Source of the DNA: a bacterium
GTDB taxonomy: Bacteria > Bacteroidota > Bacteroidia > Bacteroidales > Muribaculaceae
Assembly (NCBI GenBank): GCA_004563195.1
Contig: SFTJ01000005.1
Span: forward strand, 1-64,000
Direction of reading: 5' to 3'
DNA: 64,000 nt
The notes under the pieces are model-generated. The model was not told the DNA's origin. It did not search any database and worked only from the letters and a program-made list of their open reading frames with translations. The first letter of the stretch is position 1, and each line of letters starts with the position of its first letter. Shown piece after piece: positions 35,076-43,892 of the stretch. A program made the position numbers and the translations under genes.

Positions 35076-36194
35076 TTGGATATTACAAATCTCATATATC
35101 GCATAGCATTTGCTTCGGTTTCGGGCATGGGTATCGACCTGGCAAATAAGTTTCTGGATGTTTTACCTTCAGAAAAAGCTTTCTTCGACATCTCCGAAAA
35201 AGAGCTCCAACTTATCACCAACAGCAAAAGCAAAATCATTGGCTACGACTACAGGCAAAAGCAACTTAAGCTTGCGCAGAAAGAAGCGGAATTTATAGAG
35301 CGAAACAGCATAAAAGTCAGTTATTTCACCGATTCTGATTTTCCCACTCGCCTGCTCAATGCCACCGATGCCCCTATTCTGCTCTACTCGATGGGCTCGT
35401 GCAATCTTAATGCCAAGCACACCATCGCCATAGTGGGCACTCGCCATGCCACTCACTACGGCCAGCAGTTTGTAGATCGCTTCATTGAGGACATAGCGCA
35501 ATCGCTCTCCGATGTGGTGATAGTGAGCGGCCTCGCCTATGGCATCGACATCATGGCTCACAAGGCTTGCCTAAAACACAATGTGCCCACTGCAGCCGTT
35601 CTCGCACACGGACTTAACACCATCTATCCCACAAGCCATCGCAACATTGCCGCCGACATTGTGCACAGCGGTGGCGCACTAATCACCGACTATTCGTCGC
35701 AAAGTCACATCAATAAAGGCAATTTCGTGGCACGAAATCGCATAGTGGCTGCCCTAAGCGACTGTACTATAGTGGTGGAATCGGCCGAAAAAGGCGGAGC
35801 TCTGATTACTGCCCAACTCGCATCGAGCTACAATCGCGAAGTTTTTGCCCTTCCGGGACGAAGCACCGACGAATTTTCGAGCGGCTGCAACAAAATCATT
35901 ATGAACAACGAGGCATCGCTCATAACATCGGCACACAATGTGCTGCATGCCATGCAGTGGAAAAGCATAAACGAATCGGGAAAGCCTCGCCAGAAAACTC
36001 TTTTCCCCGAAACTACTCCCGAAGAGGATTTGATATTAAATATGCTTAAAAACAACGATGAAATGCATATTAACACACTTACTGCTCGATTAAATTTGCC
36101 GGTTTATCAAATTTTGAGTAATTTAGTAGAACTTGAATTTAAAGGTCTTGTAACCGCCCTTCCGGGTTGCCGTTACACTTTAACTATACATTAA
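35076..36194 (+). CDS. dprA: DNA processing protein DprA
   Basis: A 372-residue DprA/Smf that loads RecA on incoming single-stranded DNA. An N-terminal SAM-like region is followed by the Rossmann-like domain: TIAIVGTRHATHYGQQFVDR, VSGLAYGIDIMAHKA, GGALITDYSS, NFVARNRIVAALSDCTIVVE and SYNREVFALPGR. A C-terminal winged-helix (about 310-372, INTLTARLNLPVYQILSNLV) is present. The start is a TTG (35076), as no in-frame ATG lies near the expected N-terminus. It is translated 9 bp after the thioesterase gene and ends 20 bp before the phosphorylase start. Confidence 0.95.
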   Translation: MDITNLIYRIAFASVSGMGIDLANKFLDVLPSEKAFFDISEKELQLITNSKSKIIGYDYRQKQLKLAQKEAEFIERNSIKVSYFTDSDFPTRLLNATDAPILLYSMGSCNLNAKHTIAIVGTRHATHYGQQFVDRFIEDIAQSLSDVVIVSGLAYGIDIMAHKACLKHNVPTAAVLAHGLNTIYPTSHRNIAADIVHSGGALITDYSSQSHINKGNFVARNRIVAALSDCTIVVESAEKGGALITAQLASSYNREVFALPGRSTDEFSSGCNKIIMNNEASLITSAHNVLHAMQWKSINESGKPRQKTLFPETTPEEDLILNMLKNNDEMHINTLTARLNLPVYQILSNLVELEFKGLVTALPGCRYTLTIH

Positions 36195-36214
36195 CCCATT
36201 TTATAGCTACAAAT

Positions 36215-37099
36215 ATGAATAACACCAATAAACGAGTAATAGCCGACTCGGAGTTGATTATCAATTCCGATGGTTCAGTTTTCCACCTTCATCTCAAGCC
36301 TGAGCACCTCACCGACCGCATAGTGGTGTGCGGCGATCCGGGTCGCGTGAACATGATTGCATCCTATTTCGATACTCAAGACTTCGAGGTATCGAGCCGC
36401 GAATTTCACACCATTGGTGGCACTTACAAAGGTAAACCCATAATGTGTCTATCGCACGGCATTGGCACCGACAATATCGATATAGTGATGACCGAACTCG
36501 ATGCCTTGGCCAATATCGACTTCAAAACTCGTCAAGTGAAAGACGAGCATCGTACATTATCGATAGTTCGCATCGGCACTTGCGGTGGCTTGCAACCTTA
36601 CTTGCCCATCGGCACTGCAGTTATGGCAACCAAAGCCATAGGTTTTGATGGTGTGCTCAACTTCTATGCGGGTCGCAACGAAGTTAGTGACCTCGATTTC
36701 GAAAAGAAATTCTGTGAATTTGTGGGTTGGAACGACCTTTGGGCTAAGCCCTATGTTGTTGATGCCGATGCCGAACTCGTGGAACGCATAGGCAAAGACG
36801 ATTTTGTGAAGGGTTACACCATCGCAGCTAATGGATTTTATGGTCCTCAGGGTCGTGAGGTGCGTCTACCTCTCGCCGTGCCGGGACTTAATGCGCGAAT
36901 CGAAGCATTTGAATATAACGGAGGACATATCACCAACTATGAGATGGAAAGTTCGGCCCTTCAGGGCCTTGCCAAGCTCATGGGCCATAAGGCTCTTACC
37001 GTGTGCTCGGTGATAGCCAACCGCGTGGCAACCTCTGTAAATCCCAACTACAAAACAGCCGTAGAAGACCTCGTAAAAACCGTTCTCGAACGTCTGTAA
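36215..37099 (+). CDS. udp: Nucleoside phosphorylase, probably uridine phosphorylase
   Basis: Phosphorolytic cleavage of a nucleoside (probably uridine) to base and ribose-1-phosphate. The protein of 294 residues from ATG 36215 has the phosphate-binding region VVCGDPGRVNMIA, CLSHGIGTDNIDI, VRIGTCGG, the base-recognition region ANGFYGPQGREVR, and the nucleoside-ribose motif TNYEMESSALQGLAKLMG. An upstream in-frame start would run into dprA and adds 16 unrelated residues. A strong hairpin ends the transcript. UdP versus other PNP_UDP_1 substrates is not fully resolved. Confidence 0.9.
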   Translation: MNNTNKRVIADSELIINSDGSVFHLHLKPEHLTDRIVVCGDPGRVNMIASYFDTQDFEVSSREFHTIGGTYKGKPIMCLSHGIGTDNIDIVMTELDALANIDFKTRQVKDEHRTLSIVRIGTCGGLQPYLPIGTAVMATKAIGFDGVLNFYAGRNEVSDLDFEKKFCEFVGWNDLWAKPYVVDADAELVERIGKDDFVKGYTIAANGFYGPQGREVRLPLAVPGLNARIEAFEYNGGHITNYEMESSALQGLAKLMGHKALTVCSVIANRVATSVNPNYKTAVEDLVKTVLERL

Positions 37100-37120
37100 C
37101 ATAATTTCAACCAATAGAAA

Positions 37121-37174
37121 GCGTGTGTAATCGGCATCGGTCAGCTTCGACTGACGAAAAACGATTACACACGC
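37121..37174. terminator. Bidirectional terminator between udp and lysA
   Basis: GCGTGTGTAATCG (37121-37133) pairs exactly with CGATTACACACGC (37162-37174). An inner GTCAG/CTGAC hairpin is included. It separates convergent transcripts. Confidence 0.85.
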
Positions 37175-37199
37175 TGCAATTTTCGTATATATATGCGCC

Positions 37200-38345
37200 T
37201 TATTGCTTGACAAATACGTTGGCAAAAGGGCGGCAATTATAGCGCGAAGCCATAATTTCGCCATAAGCACCTGCCGAACGGATAGCGAGCAAGTCGCCGC
37301 GTGTCACTTTTGGCAGCAATTCATCTTCGCCGAAGCAATCGCTCGACTCACAGATGGGGCCTACCACATCGTAGTGGCAAGTGACATTATCGTCGCCTGT
37401 AAGATTTTGTATCTTATGGTGCGCTTGATAAAGCGCCGGGCGTATGAGGTCGCTCATTCCGGCATCTACTATCGCAAATTTCTTCACTTTTGCTTCTTTC
37501 ACAAATGTAACGCGAGTGATGAGTGCGCCGCACTGTGCCACTATAGAGCGGCCAAGTTCGAAGTGCAACTGCTGGCCTTGTCGCAACTGTAATCCGGTCT
37601 TGAAAATACTGAAGAAACCGGCAAAATCGGGCACTTCGTGTTCATCGGGGTTGTCGTAATCGATGCCTAAGCCTCCGCCCACATTCACTATCTTAAGCAT
37701 TACGCCCTTCGATTCGAGATTGGTAAGCAGCTCATTTATGGTGTCGCAAAGCATCTTATATGGGCTCATATCGGTGAGTTGCGAACCTATGTGAAAATGT
37801 ATTCCCTCCAGACTCACATTTTTCAATTCCAAAGCACGATTAATAACACCATCAAGCATATCGAGCGTGATGCCAAACTTGTTTTCATTAAGTCCGGTAG
37901 TGATATATTTGTGAGTATGAGCATCGATGTTTGGATTGATGCGTATTGCCACCTTTGCCACCTTACCTTTCTGTGCTGCAAGTTGATCTATAACCTCGAG
38001 TTCGGGCAGCGACTCCACATTAAAGCAGAAAATATCATTATCTAAGGTGTAATTTATCTCTTTATCGGTCTTGCCCACGCCTGCAAACACTATTTTCTCC
38101 GGGCTAAATCCGTTTTCTACAACTCGCTGCACCTCCCAGCCACTCACGCAGTCCACGCCAAGTCCGGCTTGGCGTATCTCATTGAGCAAGACCGGATTGG
38201 CATTAGCCTTCACTGCATAATGCACATAATATGGCCATCCGGCTATCTCGGCATTCAAGCTTGTCAATGTTCGTCGCAGCAATTGCAAGTCGTAGTAGTA
38301 GCAAGGTGTATCTTGCTTTTTCAAATCTTCTATCGGGAATATCAT
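37200..38345 (-). CDS. lysA: Diaminopimelate decarboxylase
   Basis: PLP enzyme that decarboxylates meso-diaminopimelate to lysine. In the 381-residue protein the PLP lysine is in YAVKANANPVLL (K46), followed by GVDCVSGWEV, GIHFHIGSQL, VNVGGGLGIDY, the EL-GR segment FELGRSIVAQCG, and the substrate cysteine loop GPICESSDCFGED. All are typical of LysA. It is the last gene of the ten-gene ileS-lysA operon, 55 bp after ftsE, and shares a terminator with the convergent udp gene. Confidence 0.96.
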   Translation of the reverse strand: MIFPIEDLKKQDTPCYYYDLQLLRRTLTSLNAEIAGWPYYVHYAVKANANPVLLNEIRQAGLGVDCVSGWEVQRVVENGFSPEKIVFAGVGKTDKEINYTLDNDIFCFNVESLPELEVIDQLAAQKGKVAKVAIRINPNIDAHTHKYITTGLNENKFGITLDMLDGVINRALELKNVSLEGIHFHIGSQLTDMSPYKMLCDTINELLTNLESKGVMLKIVNVGGGLGIDYDNPDEHEVPDFAGFFSIFKTGLQLRQGQQLHFELGRSIVAQCGALITRVTFVKEAKVKKFAIVDAGMSDLIRPALYQAHHKIQNLTGDDNVTCHYDVVGPICESSDCFGEDELLPKVTRGDLLAIRSAGAYGEIMASRYNCRPFANVFVKQ

Positions 38346-38400
38346 TTGTATATTTATTGTCAGTAAGTCGTTTTATAAATAATAAAAGTTCGGGAAGAGG

Positions 38401-39072
38401 TTAAATTTCCACTTCGGAGAGTGCCTTATCTTCGCATTTTACGGTTCGGCTTGGGTACTCTTTCACAAGTTCTATGTTGTGAGTTGCCATAATCACCGCT
38501 GTACCATTTTCAGCAATGCTTCGCAGCAAGCATATAATCTGATGACCGGTTTCGGGGTCAAGATTACCTGTAGGCTCATCGGCGAGTATCATCTTCGGGC
38601 TATTGAGCAATGCTCGTGCTATCACCACGCGCTGCTGCTCTCCACCCGATAGTTCGTGTGGCATTTTATACGATTTATTTGCCATACCCACTTGGTGTAG
38701 GGTGTCATCGATGCGCTCATCGATGGCATTGGCGTCTTTCCAACCCGTTGCCCTCAGCACAAACTCAAGGTTTTCGTACACTGTCCTATCGGTGAGCAGT
38801 TGAAAATCCTGAAACACTATGCCCAATTGGCGTCGCAATAGCGGAATATGCTTTTTCTTTATGTTTGTCAAGTCATAATCAAGAATTTGCGCATCGCCTT
38901 CATTGATAGGAATCTCGGCATACATCGACTTGAGCAAGCTGCTTTTACCGCTACCCACTCTACCTATCAGATACACAAACTCGCCTTCCTCAATCGAAAA
39001 ATTCACATTTTTGAGAACAACAAGTTCTTTGCGAAGTATCTCTACACCCTTGTAATCAACAATTTTTGTCAT
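38401..39072 (-). CDS. ftsE: Cell-division ABC transporter ATPase FtsE
   Basis: A 223-residue ABC ATPase from ATG 39072. Walker A is LIGRVGSGKSSLLK, with Q-loop FQDFQLLTDRTVYENL, signature LSGGEQQRVVIARALL, Walker B MILADEPTGNLDPETG and H-loop ATHNIELV. FtsE with FtsX controls peptidoglycan hydrolases at the septum; the ftsX gene is not adjacent, as is usual in Bacteroidota. The start lies 17 bp inside hisIE; a longer in-frame start (39126) would overlap more and adds unrelated residues. Confidence 0.9.
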   Translation of the reverse strand: MTKIVDYKGVEILRKELVVLKNVNFSIEEGEFVYLIGRVGSGKSSLLKSMYAEIPINEGDAQILDYDLTNIKKKHIPLLRRQLGIVFQDFQLLTDRTVYENLEFVLRATGWKDANAIDERIDDTLHQVGMANKSYKMPHELSGGEQQRVVIARALLNSPKMILADEPTGNLDPETGHQIICLLRSIAENGTAVIMATHNIELVKEYPSRTVKCEDKALSEVEI

Positions 39073-39679
39073 AATCTTCTTTAACTTTGTTATGGCGACG
39101 ATAAAGCGCCTCAGCCAATTCCTCAATTCGTCGGCCCTTCGAAGTGAAAAGCACCATCAAGTGGTAAAGCATATCGGCGGCTTCATACATCATGCGACCG
39201 TCGGTGCCATTGGTAGCCTCTATCACCGTTTCGATAGCCTCCTCTCCCACTTTCTGCGCCATTCGGTTAACGCCACTATTGAAGAGCGAAGTGGTATAAC
39301 TGCCTTCGGGCATCTCTTGATAACGCTTCTCGATAAAATCTTGCAAATGTGTCAAAAACTCAATGCCAAACTCATTGTTATCGTTGAAGCAAGTAGCCGA
39401 GCCGGTGTGGCAAACAGGTCCGTTGGGGATAGCCTTTATAAGGAGAGTATCGTTGTCGCAGTCACTTTCTATCGACACCACATCAAGGAAATGCCCGCTT
39501 TCTTCGCCCTTGGTCCAAAGGCGATTTTTGGTGCGACTGAAAAAAGTCACTTTGTTTATCTCCAAAGTCTTTTCGTAGGCTTCTTTGTTCATAAAGCCGA
39601 GCATAAGCACATTCTTGGTGCGTGCATCTTGTATGATAGCGGGTATCAACCCTCCCATTTTGTCGAAATCGAGTGCCAT
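39056..39679 (-). CDS. hisI: Bifunctional phosphoribosyl-AMP cyclohydrolase / phosphoribosyl-ATP pyrophosphohydrolase
   Basis: Steps 2 and 3 of histidine synthesis in one 207-residue HisIE fusion. The HisI half has LMLGFMNKEAYEKTL, TKGEESGHFLDV, SDCDNDTLLI and the zinc-binding GPVCHTG (residues ~1-105). The HisE half has LFNSGVNRMAQKVGEEAIET and the MaZG-like acidic helices (YEAADMLYHLMVLFTSKG). Order is I-E, as in E. coli. It lies 5 bp after hisF and overlaps ftsE by 17 bp. Confidence 0.96.
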   Translation of the reverse strand: MALDFDKMGGLIPAIIQDARTKNVLMLGFMNKEAYEKTLEINKVTFFSRTKNRLWTKGEESGHFLDVVSIESDCDNDTLLIKAIPNGPVCHTGSATCFNDNNEFGIEFLTHLQDFIEKRYQEMPEGSYTTSLFNSGVNRMAQKVGEEAIETVIEATNGTDGRMMYEAADMLYHLMVLFTSKGRRIEELAEALYRRHNKVKEDYDKNC

Positions 39680-39684
39680 AATCT

Positions 39685-40446
39685 TTATATTGTTCTTACA
39701 TTAATATTATTTGCTTTCAAATAGTGTTTGAGTTCTTTTATCGAAATCTCGTTGAAGTGAAACACACTTGCTGCCAAGGCTGCATCGGCTTTTCCGTTGT
39801 CGAAAACATCTACAAAATGTTCCATTGCGCCGCATCCGCCCGATGCAATTATGGGTATCGACAATCTGTCGTGCAGTTCGCGCAGTGCCTCACAGGCAAA
39901 ACCGGTTTTCACACCGTCGTGATTCATGCTGGTAAAGAGAATCTCGCCCGCCCCACGCTCTTGAGCTTCGTGGGCCCACTCAAACAGTTCGCGGTCGGTG
40001 CGCTCGCTGCCGCCTTTCACATAGCAATGCCAATGTCCGTCGGCCTCACACTTGGCATCGATTGCCACCACGCACACCTGATTGCCGTAATGGCTCGAAA
40101 TCTCATCTATCAACCCGGGATTTCGCAGCGCCGAGGAGTTAATCGATATTTTGTCGGCACCGGCATTGAGCATCACATTCACATCGCTCATTTTGTTGAT
40201 GCCACCACCCACCGTGAAGGGAATGTTTAGATTTTCAGCCACGCGTCGCACCACGTTCACAAAGGCGTCTCGACCCTCAAGCGAGGCGGTTATATCGAGA
40301 AACACGAGTTCGTCGGCACCTTCGTCGCTATAGCGTCTGCCCAGCTCTACGGGGTCGCCGGCGTCTCTAAAGTTTCCAAAATTCACCCCTTTCACGGTCT
40401 TTCCGTTCTTCACGTCGAGACATGGTATAATGCGTTTGGCAAGCAT
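39685..40446 (-). CDS. hisF: Imidazole glycerol phosphate synthase, cyclase subunit HisF
   Basis: A 253-residue (beta/alpha)8 barrel that, with HisH, converts PRFAR and ammonia to IGP and AICAR. The N-terminus MLAKRIIPCLDVKNGKTVKG carries the catalytic aspartate (D11). DADELVFLDITAS-type and VGGGINKMSDV are present, together with GAGEILFTSMNHDGVKTGF (catalytic aspartate), IIASGGCGAMEHF and a phosphate-binding end. It lies 16 bp after hisA in the operon. Confidence 0.98.
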   Translation of the reverse strand: MLAKRIIPCLDVKNGKTVKGVNFGNFRDAGDPVELGRRYSDEGADELVFLDITASLEGRDAFVNVVRRVAENLNIPFTVGGGINKMSDVNVMLNAGADKISINSSALRNPGLIDEISSHYGNQVCVVAIDAKCEADGHWHCYVKGGSERTDRELFEWAHEAQERGAGEILFTSMNHDGVKTGFACEALRELHDRLSIPIIASGGCGAMEHFVDVFDNGKADAALAASVFHFNEISIKELKHYLKANNINVRTI

Positions 40447-40462
40447 AGTTCTTATATTTATT

Positions 40463-41194
40463 TCAAATAAGTTTCACATTATGTTGTTCGAGTTCAGCAG
40501 GTGTGATACGACCTTCGTAGAGTGCTTTACCCACTATCACAGCCGTAACGCCGATTTCGTGCAAGGCATATACGTCAGACATACTGCTAACACCACCGCT
40601 GGCTATCAAGCGTATACCGCTTATCTGAGCCAATATTTCGGAATATAGTCGCAACGACGGGCCTTCAAGCATACCGTCGCAATCGATATCGGTGCTTATT
40701 ACATCGGTTATCCGTTTTCCCACATAGTAGTTGATAAACGGTATCACATGCTTATCACTACTTTCGAGCCATCCGTCGGTGCTTATCATTCCACCTTTGG
40801 CATCGGCACCTAGTATGATTCGCTCCGAGCCATATCGGGCTATCCAACTCTCGAAAAGTACATTATTCTTAACGGCAATGCTTCCACCGGTCACCTTGCC
40901 GGCGCCGCACTCAAATGCTATGCGCAGGTCGTCGTCGCTCTTCAAACCACCGCCAAAATCGATGTTCAGCGAGGTTTTGCCGGCTATTTCTTCGAGCACG
41001 GCATAGTTTACTATATGTTGCGACTTTGCGCCATCGAGGTCCACGAGGTGCAACGAGTGGCATCCCAAATCCTCAAACTGTTTTGCCACTTCTACAGGCG
41101 ATTCATTATATGTCTTTTTCTGATTGTAATCACCTTTGCTGAGTCGAACGCACTTCCCGTCGATAATATCGATAGCCGGTATTATTTCAATCAT
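40463..41194 (-). CDS. hisA: ProFAR isomerase HisA
   Basis: Amadori isomerase of histidine synthesis, 243 residues, a (beta/alpha)8 barrel. The start MIEIIPAIDIIDGKCVRLSK holds the catalytic aspartate of AIDIIDG. LNIDFGGGLKSDDDL, the second acidic site in VISTDIDCDGMLEGPS and LIASGGVSSMSDV follow. It overlaps hisH by 4 bp, which suggests coupled translation of HisH and HisA. Confidence 0.98.
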   Translation of the reverse strand: MIEIIPAIDIIDGKCVRLSKGDYNQKKTYNESPVEVAKQFEDLGCHSLHLVDLDGAKSQHIVNYAVLEEIAGKTSLNIDFGGGLKSDDDLRIAFECGAGKVTGGSIAVKNNVLFESWIARYGSERIILGADAKGGMISTDGWLESSDKHVIPFINYYVGKRITDVISTDIDCDGMLEGPSLRLYSEILAQISGIRLIASGGVSSMSDVYALHEIGVTAVIVGKALYEGRITPAELEQHNVKLI

Positions 41195-41796
41195 AATTCA
41201 AGAAAATTTCGCAATATGGTTTCGCCCAACAGTCCACTCTTCTCGGGGTGGAATTGTGTGGCATAAAAATTGTCTTTATGCAGAGCTGCGCTAAATGGCA
41301 CTATATAATCGGTGCTCGCTATGGTGTATCGCTCCGATGTGGGTGCGTAATAGCTGTGCACATAGTAGACATATTCATCGGTGAGATTAGCAGGCAGCAA
41401 TGCATTGTCGCGTTCCACTTTTATAGTATCCCAGCCCATGTGTGGAATTTTGAAATCATCGCTGAGAGCTGCATTATCAAATCGCTTCACGGTGAGTCCG
41501 TCGAATATTCCAAGGCAGTCTGCATCGCCTTCATCGGAATGGTCGCAAAGCAATTGCATGCCTATGCAAATGCCGAGCACCGGCTGACGCAAGCTAACTA
41601 TAAGTCTATCGAGTCCGGTGGCTCGCAAGTGCGCCATAGCAGTAGATGCCTCGCCCACACCGGGGAAAATAATCTTATCGCATGCCAATAACTGTTGCTT
41701 ATCATCGGTAACCAGTGCATCCACTCCTATACGCTGCAATGCGCAACGCACCGAGAAGATGTTACCTGCATTATATTTGATAATTCCTACACTCAT
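41191..41796 (-). CDS. hisH: Imidazole glycerol phosphate synthase, glutaminase subunit HisH
   Basis: A 201-residue class I glutamine amidotransferase that supplies ammonia to HisF. The catalytic triad is visible: nucleophile cysteine in VLGICIGMQLL, and histidine and glutamate in ATQFHPEKSG. The oxyanion region FPGVGEAS is normal. Its ATG overlaps the stop of the DUF4296 gene and its own stop overlaps hisA (4 bp each). Confidence 0.98.
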   Translation of the reverse strand: MSVGIIKYNAGNIFSVRCALQRIGVDALVTDDKQQLLACDKIIFPGVGEASTAMAHLRATGLDRLIVSLRQPVLGICIGMQLLCDHSDEGDADCLGIFDGLTVKRFDNAALSDDFKIPHMGWDTIKVERDNALLPANLTDEYVYYVHSYYAPTSERYTIASTDYIVPFSAALHKDNFYATQFHPEKSGLLGETILRNFLEL

Positions 41797-42791
41797 TTGC
41801 TTTGTATTTTAACGTCATGAACTGTTGTTTGCTCTTGGCTGTTTGCATCATTGCGTCGACGCATCATAGGTCGCTGAGTTCTACCCGAAAGCGGCTGCTG
41901 AGGCTGAGTTTCAGAAGTTGATTGTTTTTCTTCGGCGCTCGCGCTATTGTCGTTCTTCTTCTCCTCATCGGTGGTTTTACGACGGTCGAGCACTTTTTGC
42001 ATTGCTATTCTGCTATAACTGCTACGGTCGAGATGTGTGCGTAGAAGCAATATACTGTCTACATACACTATATCGCCTTGCTTTATTCTTCCGCACTTAA
42101 TATAGCCGAACACATTCTTTATAGTCTTAAGCGAATCGCCTTGCACGGTCACATCGAGCCATCCGTCCGACGCCGAGTTGCGCTCTACAAATGTGTAACT
42201 GTCGTCGCCGTACTGAAGCGCCACAAGTGCCTTAATTTCCGTCTTGTTGTTAGTGAGCCGCATCTTCAGGCTATATTTATCGCCTTTCTGCGATTCTTGA
42301 TTGGTGGTCAGTTCAAACGGCAGTATGCTGTATTCCATATTTTCAGCAAGCAGAAGTTGGCGAGCCGAGGTCCACAGGTCGGCCGAATCGCCAAAGTTCT
42401 TATACATCTTCCCTGCTCTGCCCATAGCATTATTCTCCACCACACTTCCGGTGCTCACTGCCAGATTTTCTCGCTCTTTCTCAAGTCGCTTCTGCACATT
42501 CTCATATACATCCATATATACCGTGAGATTCTTGGCATACCACGCCATTGAGGTGTCGAATTTCTCAGCCGTAACGCCATGCTTCATAAACACCGATTGT
42601 TTAAACAGCATTTTCGAACTATCGTCGGCAAAATCGGTATAGTGCGACTCTATATATGCTTCGGCCTTATAGATATCCACCAAAAGGTCTTCCATATCGC
42701 TTTCGCCAATAGCGTATCGTGGTGCCTTCTCGCACGATATCAGCATCGCGGAGAACACATATATCAATATTATTGGCAAAATACGCTTCAT
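41793..42791 (-). CDS. DUF4296 domain lipoprotein
   Basis: A 332-residue lipoprotein. The signal MKRILPIILIYVFSAMLISC puts the lipid cysteine at residue 20. The DUF4296 domain follows (about 30-115: MEDLLVDIYKAEAYIESHYT, then FMKHGVTAEKFDTSMAWYAK). A middle beta-rich domain and a C-terminal basic, Q/R/S-rich disordered tail complete it. The function is unknown. In Bacteroidota the gene commonly lies next to lspA, the signal peptidase that would mature it, as here (15 bp away). Co-occurrence suggests a role in envelope lipoprotein biology, but this is inference. Confidence 0.88.
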   Translation of the reverse strand: MKRILPIILIYVFSAMLISCEKAPRYAIGESDMEDLLVDIYKAEAYIESHYTDFADDSSKMLFKQSVFMKHGVTAEKFDTSMAWYAKNLTVYMDVYENVQKRLEKERENLAVSTGSVVENNAMGRAGKMYKNFGDSADLWTSARQLLLAENMEYSILPFELTTNQESQKGDKYSLKMRLTNNKTEIKALVALQYGDDSYTFVERNSASDGWLDVTVQGDSLKTIKNVFGYIKCGRIKQGDIVYVDSILLLRTHLDRSSYSRIAMQKVLDRRKTTDEEKKNDNSASAEEKQSTSETQPQQPLSGRTQRPMMRRRNDANSQEQTTVHDVKIQSK

Positions 42792-42806
42792 AAACTATTG
42801 CTATAG

Positions 42807-43457
42807 TTATTCTTTTTCTGTTTGCACTTCATCGGTGCTTTTAGCTTCCGAAGTCTTGGCAAGTGATTTTGAATAAAACAATATTATCACTATAGTGGCA
42901 ACACTTAGTGCCGCATCGGCAACATTGAATATCGGCTGGAAGAAAATGAAGTGATTTCCTCCCACCCAGGGCATCCACAAAGGCCAATCCCACTCTACCA
43001 ACGGGAAGTAGAACATATCCACCACAAGTCCGTTGAACAGTGTGCCATAACCACCCGCCTCAGGGAACAAGGTGGCTGTCTCGAAGAATGGAGGATTGTT
43101 GAAAATCACGCCATAGAACACGCAGTCGATCACATTGCCCAAAGCACCGGCTGTAATCAACGCTACACACACTATAAAGCCAGTGGGCATATCCCTGCGG
43201 TCCTTTATCTTGGTGATGCAGTATATGAGCGCTCCTACTGCTATGATTCTGAACCAAGTGAGCAAAAATTTGCTCCCGAATTCCATTCCAAACGCCATAC
43301 CGTTGTTCTCGATAAAACGGAGTATGAACCAATCGGTTATCTTATATTCCTCACCATAGAAGAAATGGGTTTTCACCCATATCTTTAAGGCTTGGTCTAT
43401 TACTACAATAGCGGCAATGATTATTGCCGCTAATTTTCCTCGTGTCAATTTCATCAA
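42807..43457 (-). CDS. lspA: Lipoprotein signal peptidase (signal peptidase II)
   Basis: Cleaves signal peptides of prolipoproteins in the inner membrane. In 216 residues there are four transmembrane helices and the two catalytic aspartates, in ALGNVIDCVFYG and FNVADAALSV, plus the conserved ENNGMAFGM region. The protein is longer than E. coli LspA because of a loop before the second aspartate (about 130-165) and a charged tail, both usual in Bacteroidota. It follows the traR/dksA-like gene by 24 bp. Confidence 0.96.
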   Translation of the reverse strand: MMKLTRGKLAAIIIAAIVVIDQALKIWVKTHFFYGEEYKITDWFILRFIENNGMAFGMEFGSKFLLTWFRIIAVGALIYCITKIKDRRDMPTGFIVCVALITAGALGNVIDCVFYGVIFNNPPFFETATLFPEAGGYGTLFNGLVVDMFYFPLVEWDWPLWMPWVGGNHFIFFQPIFNVADAALSVATIVIILFYSKSLAKTSEAKSTDEVQTEKE

Positions 43458-43481
43458 TCAGACTAATATGAGAATGAATAT

Positions 43482-43859
43482 TTATCTTCTTTTAGGCTGA
43501 TTCTTGGCATCGACACTCAATGTAGCATGTGGCACCAAACGCAAGCGTTCCTTTGGAATCAACTTGCCTGTTTCACGACACACTCCGTAGGTCTTGTTTT
43601 CGATTCTTATCAACGCTGCTTTCAGCTTTTGAATGAACGACAGCTGACGGTTAGCCAATTGGGCCAACGATTCTCTGTTAAGAGTGTTTGCACCCTCTTC
43701 GAGCACCTTAAAGGTAGGCGATGTATCGGCTGTGTCGTTGCTATTGACCATGCTCGACCTCAAATCGTCGTATTCCTTTTGAGCTTGCTCGAGTTTTTCA
43801 AGAATCAATACCTTAAATTCTTGCAATTCGGCATCCGAATATCTTAACTTTTCTGCCAT
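43482..43859 (-). CDS. TraR/DksA-family protein without a zinc finger
   Basis: A 125-residue protein of the TraR/DksA family, predicted to bind RNA polymerase in the secondary channel. An N-terminal coiled coil (ELQEFKVLILEKLEQAQKEY and a return helix with QKLKAALIRIENKTYG) is complete. The zinc-finger cysteines are mostly lost: the loop reads YGVCRETGKLIPKERL and the second pair is replaced by SVDAK, leaving a single cysteine. Many Bacteroidota members look like this, so the fold is probably stable without zinc. It is second in the ileS operon, 33 bp after ileS. Confidence 0.9.
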   Translation of the reverse strand: MAEKLRYSDAELQEFKVLILEKLEQAQKEYDDLRSSMVNSNDTADTSPTFKVLEEGANTLNRESLAQLANRQLSFIQKLKAALIRIENKTYGVCRETGKLIPKERLRLVPHATLSVDAKNQPKRR

Positions 43860-43892
43860 AGCGCAAATATATATTATTTTGGTTTTTAGTTA

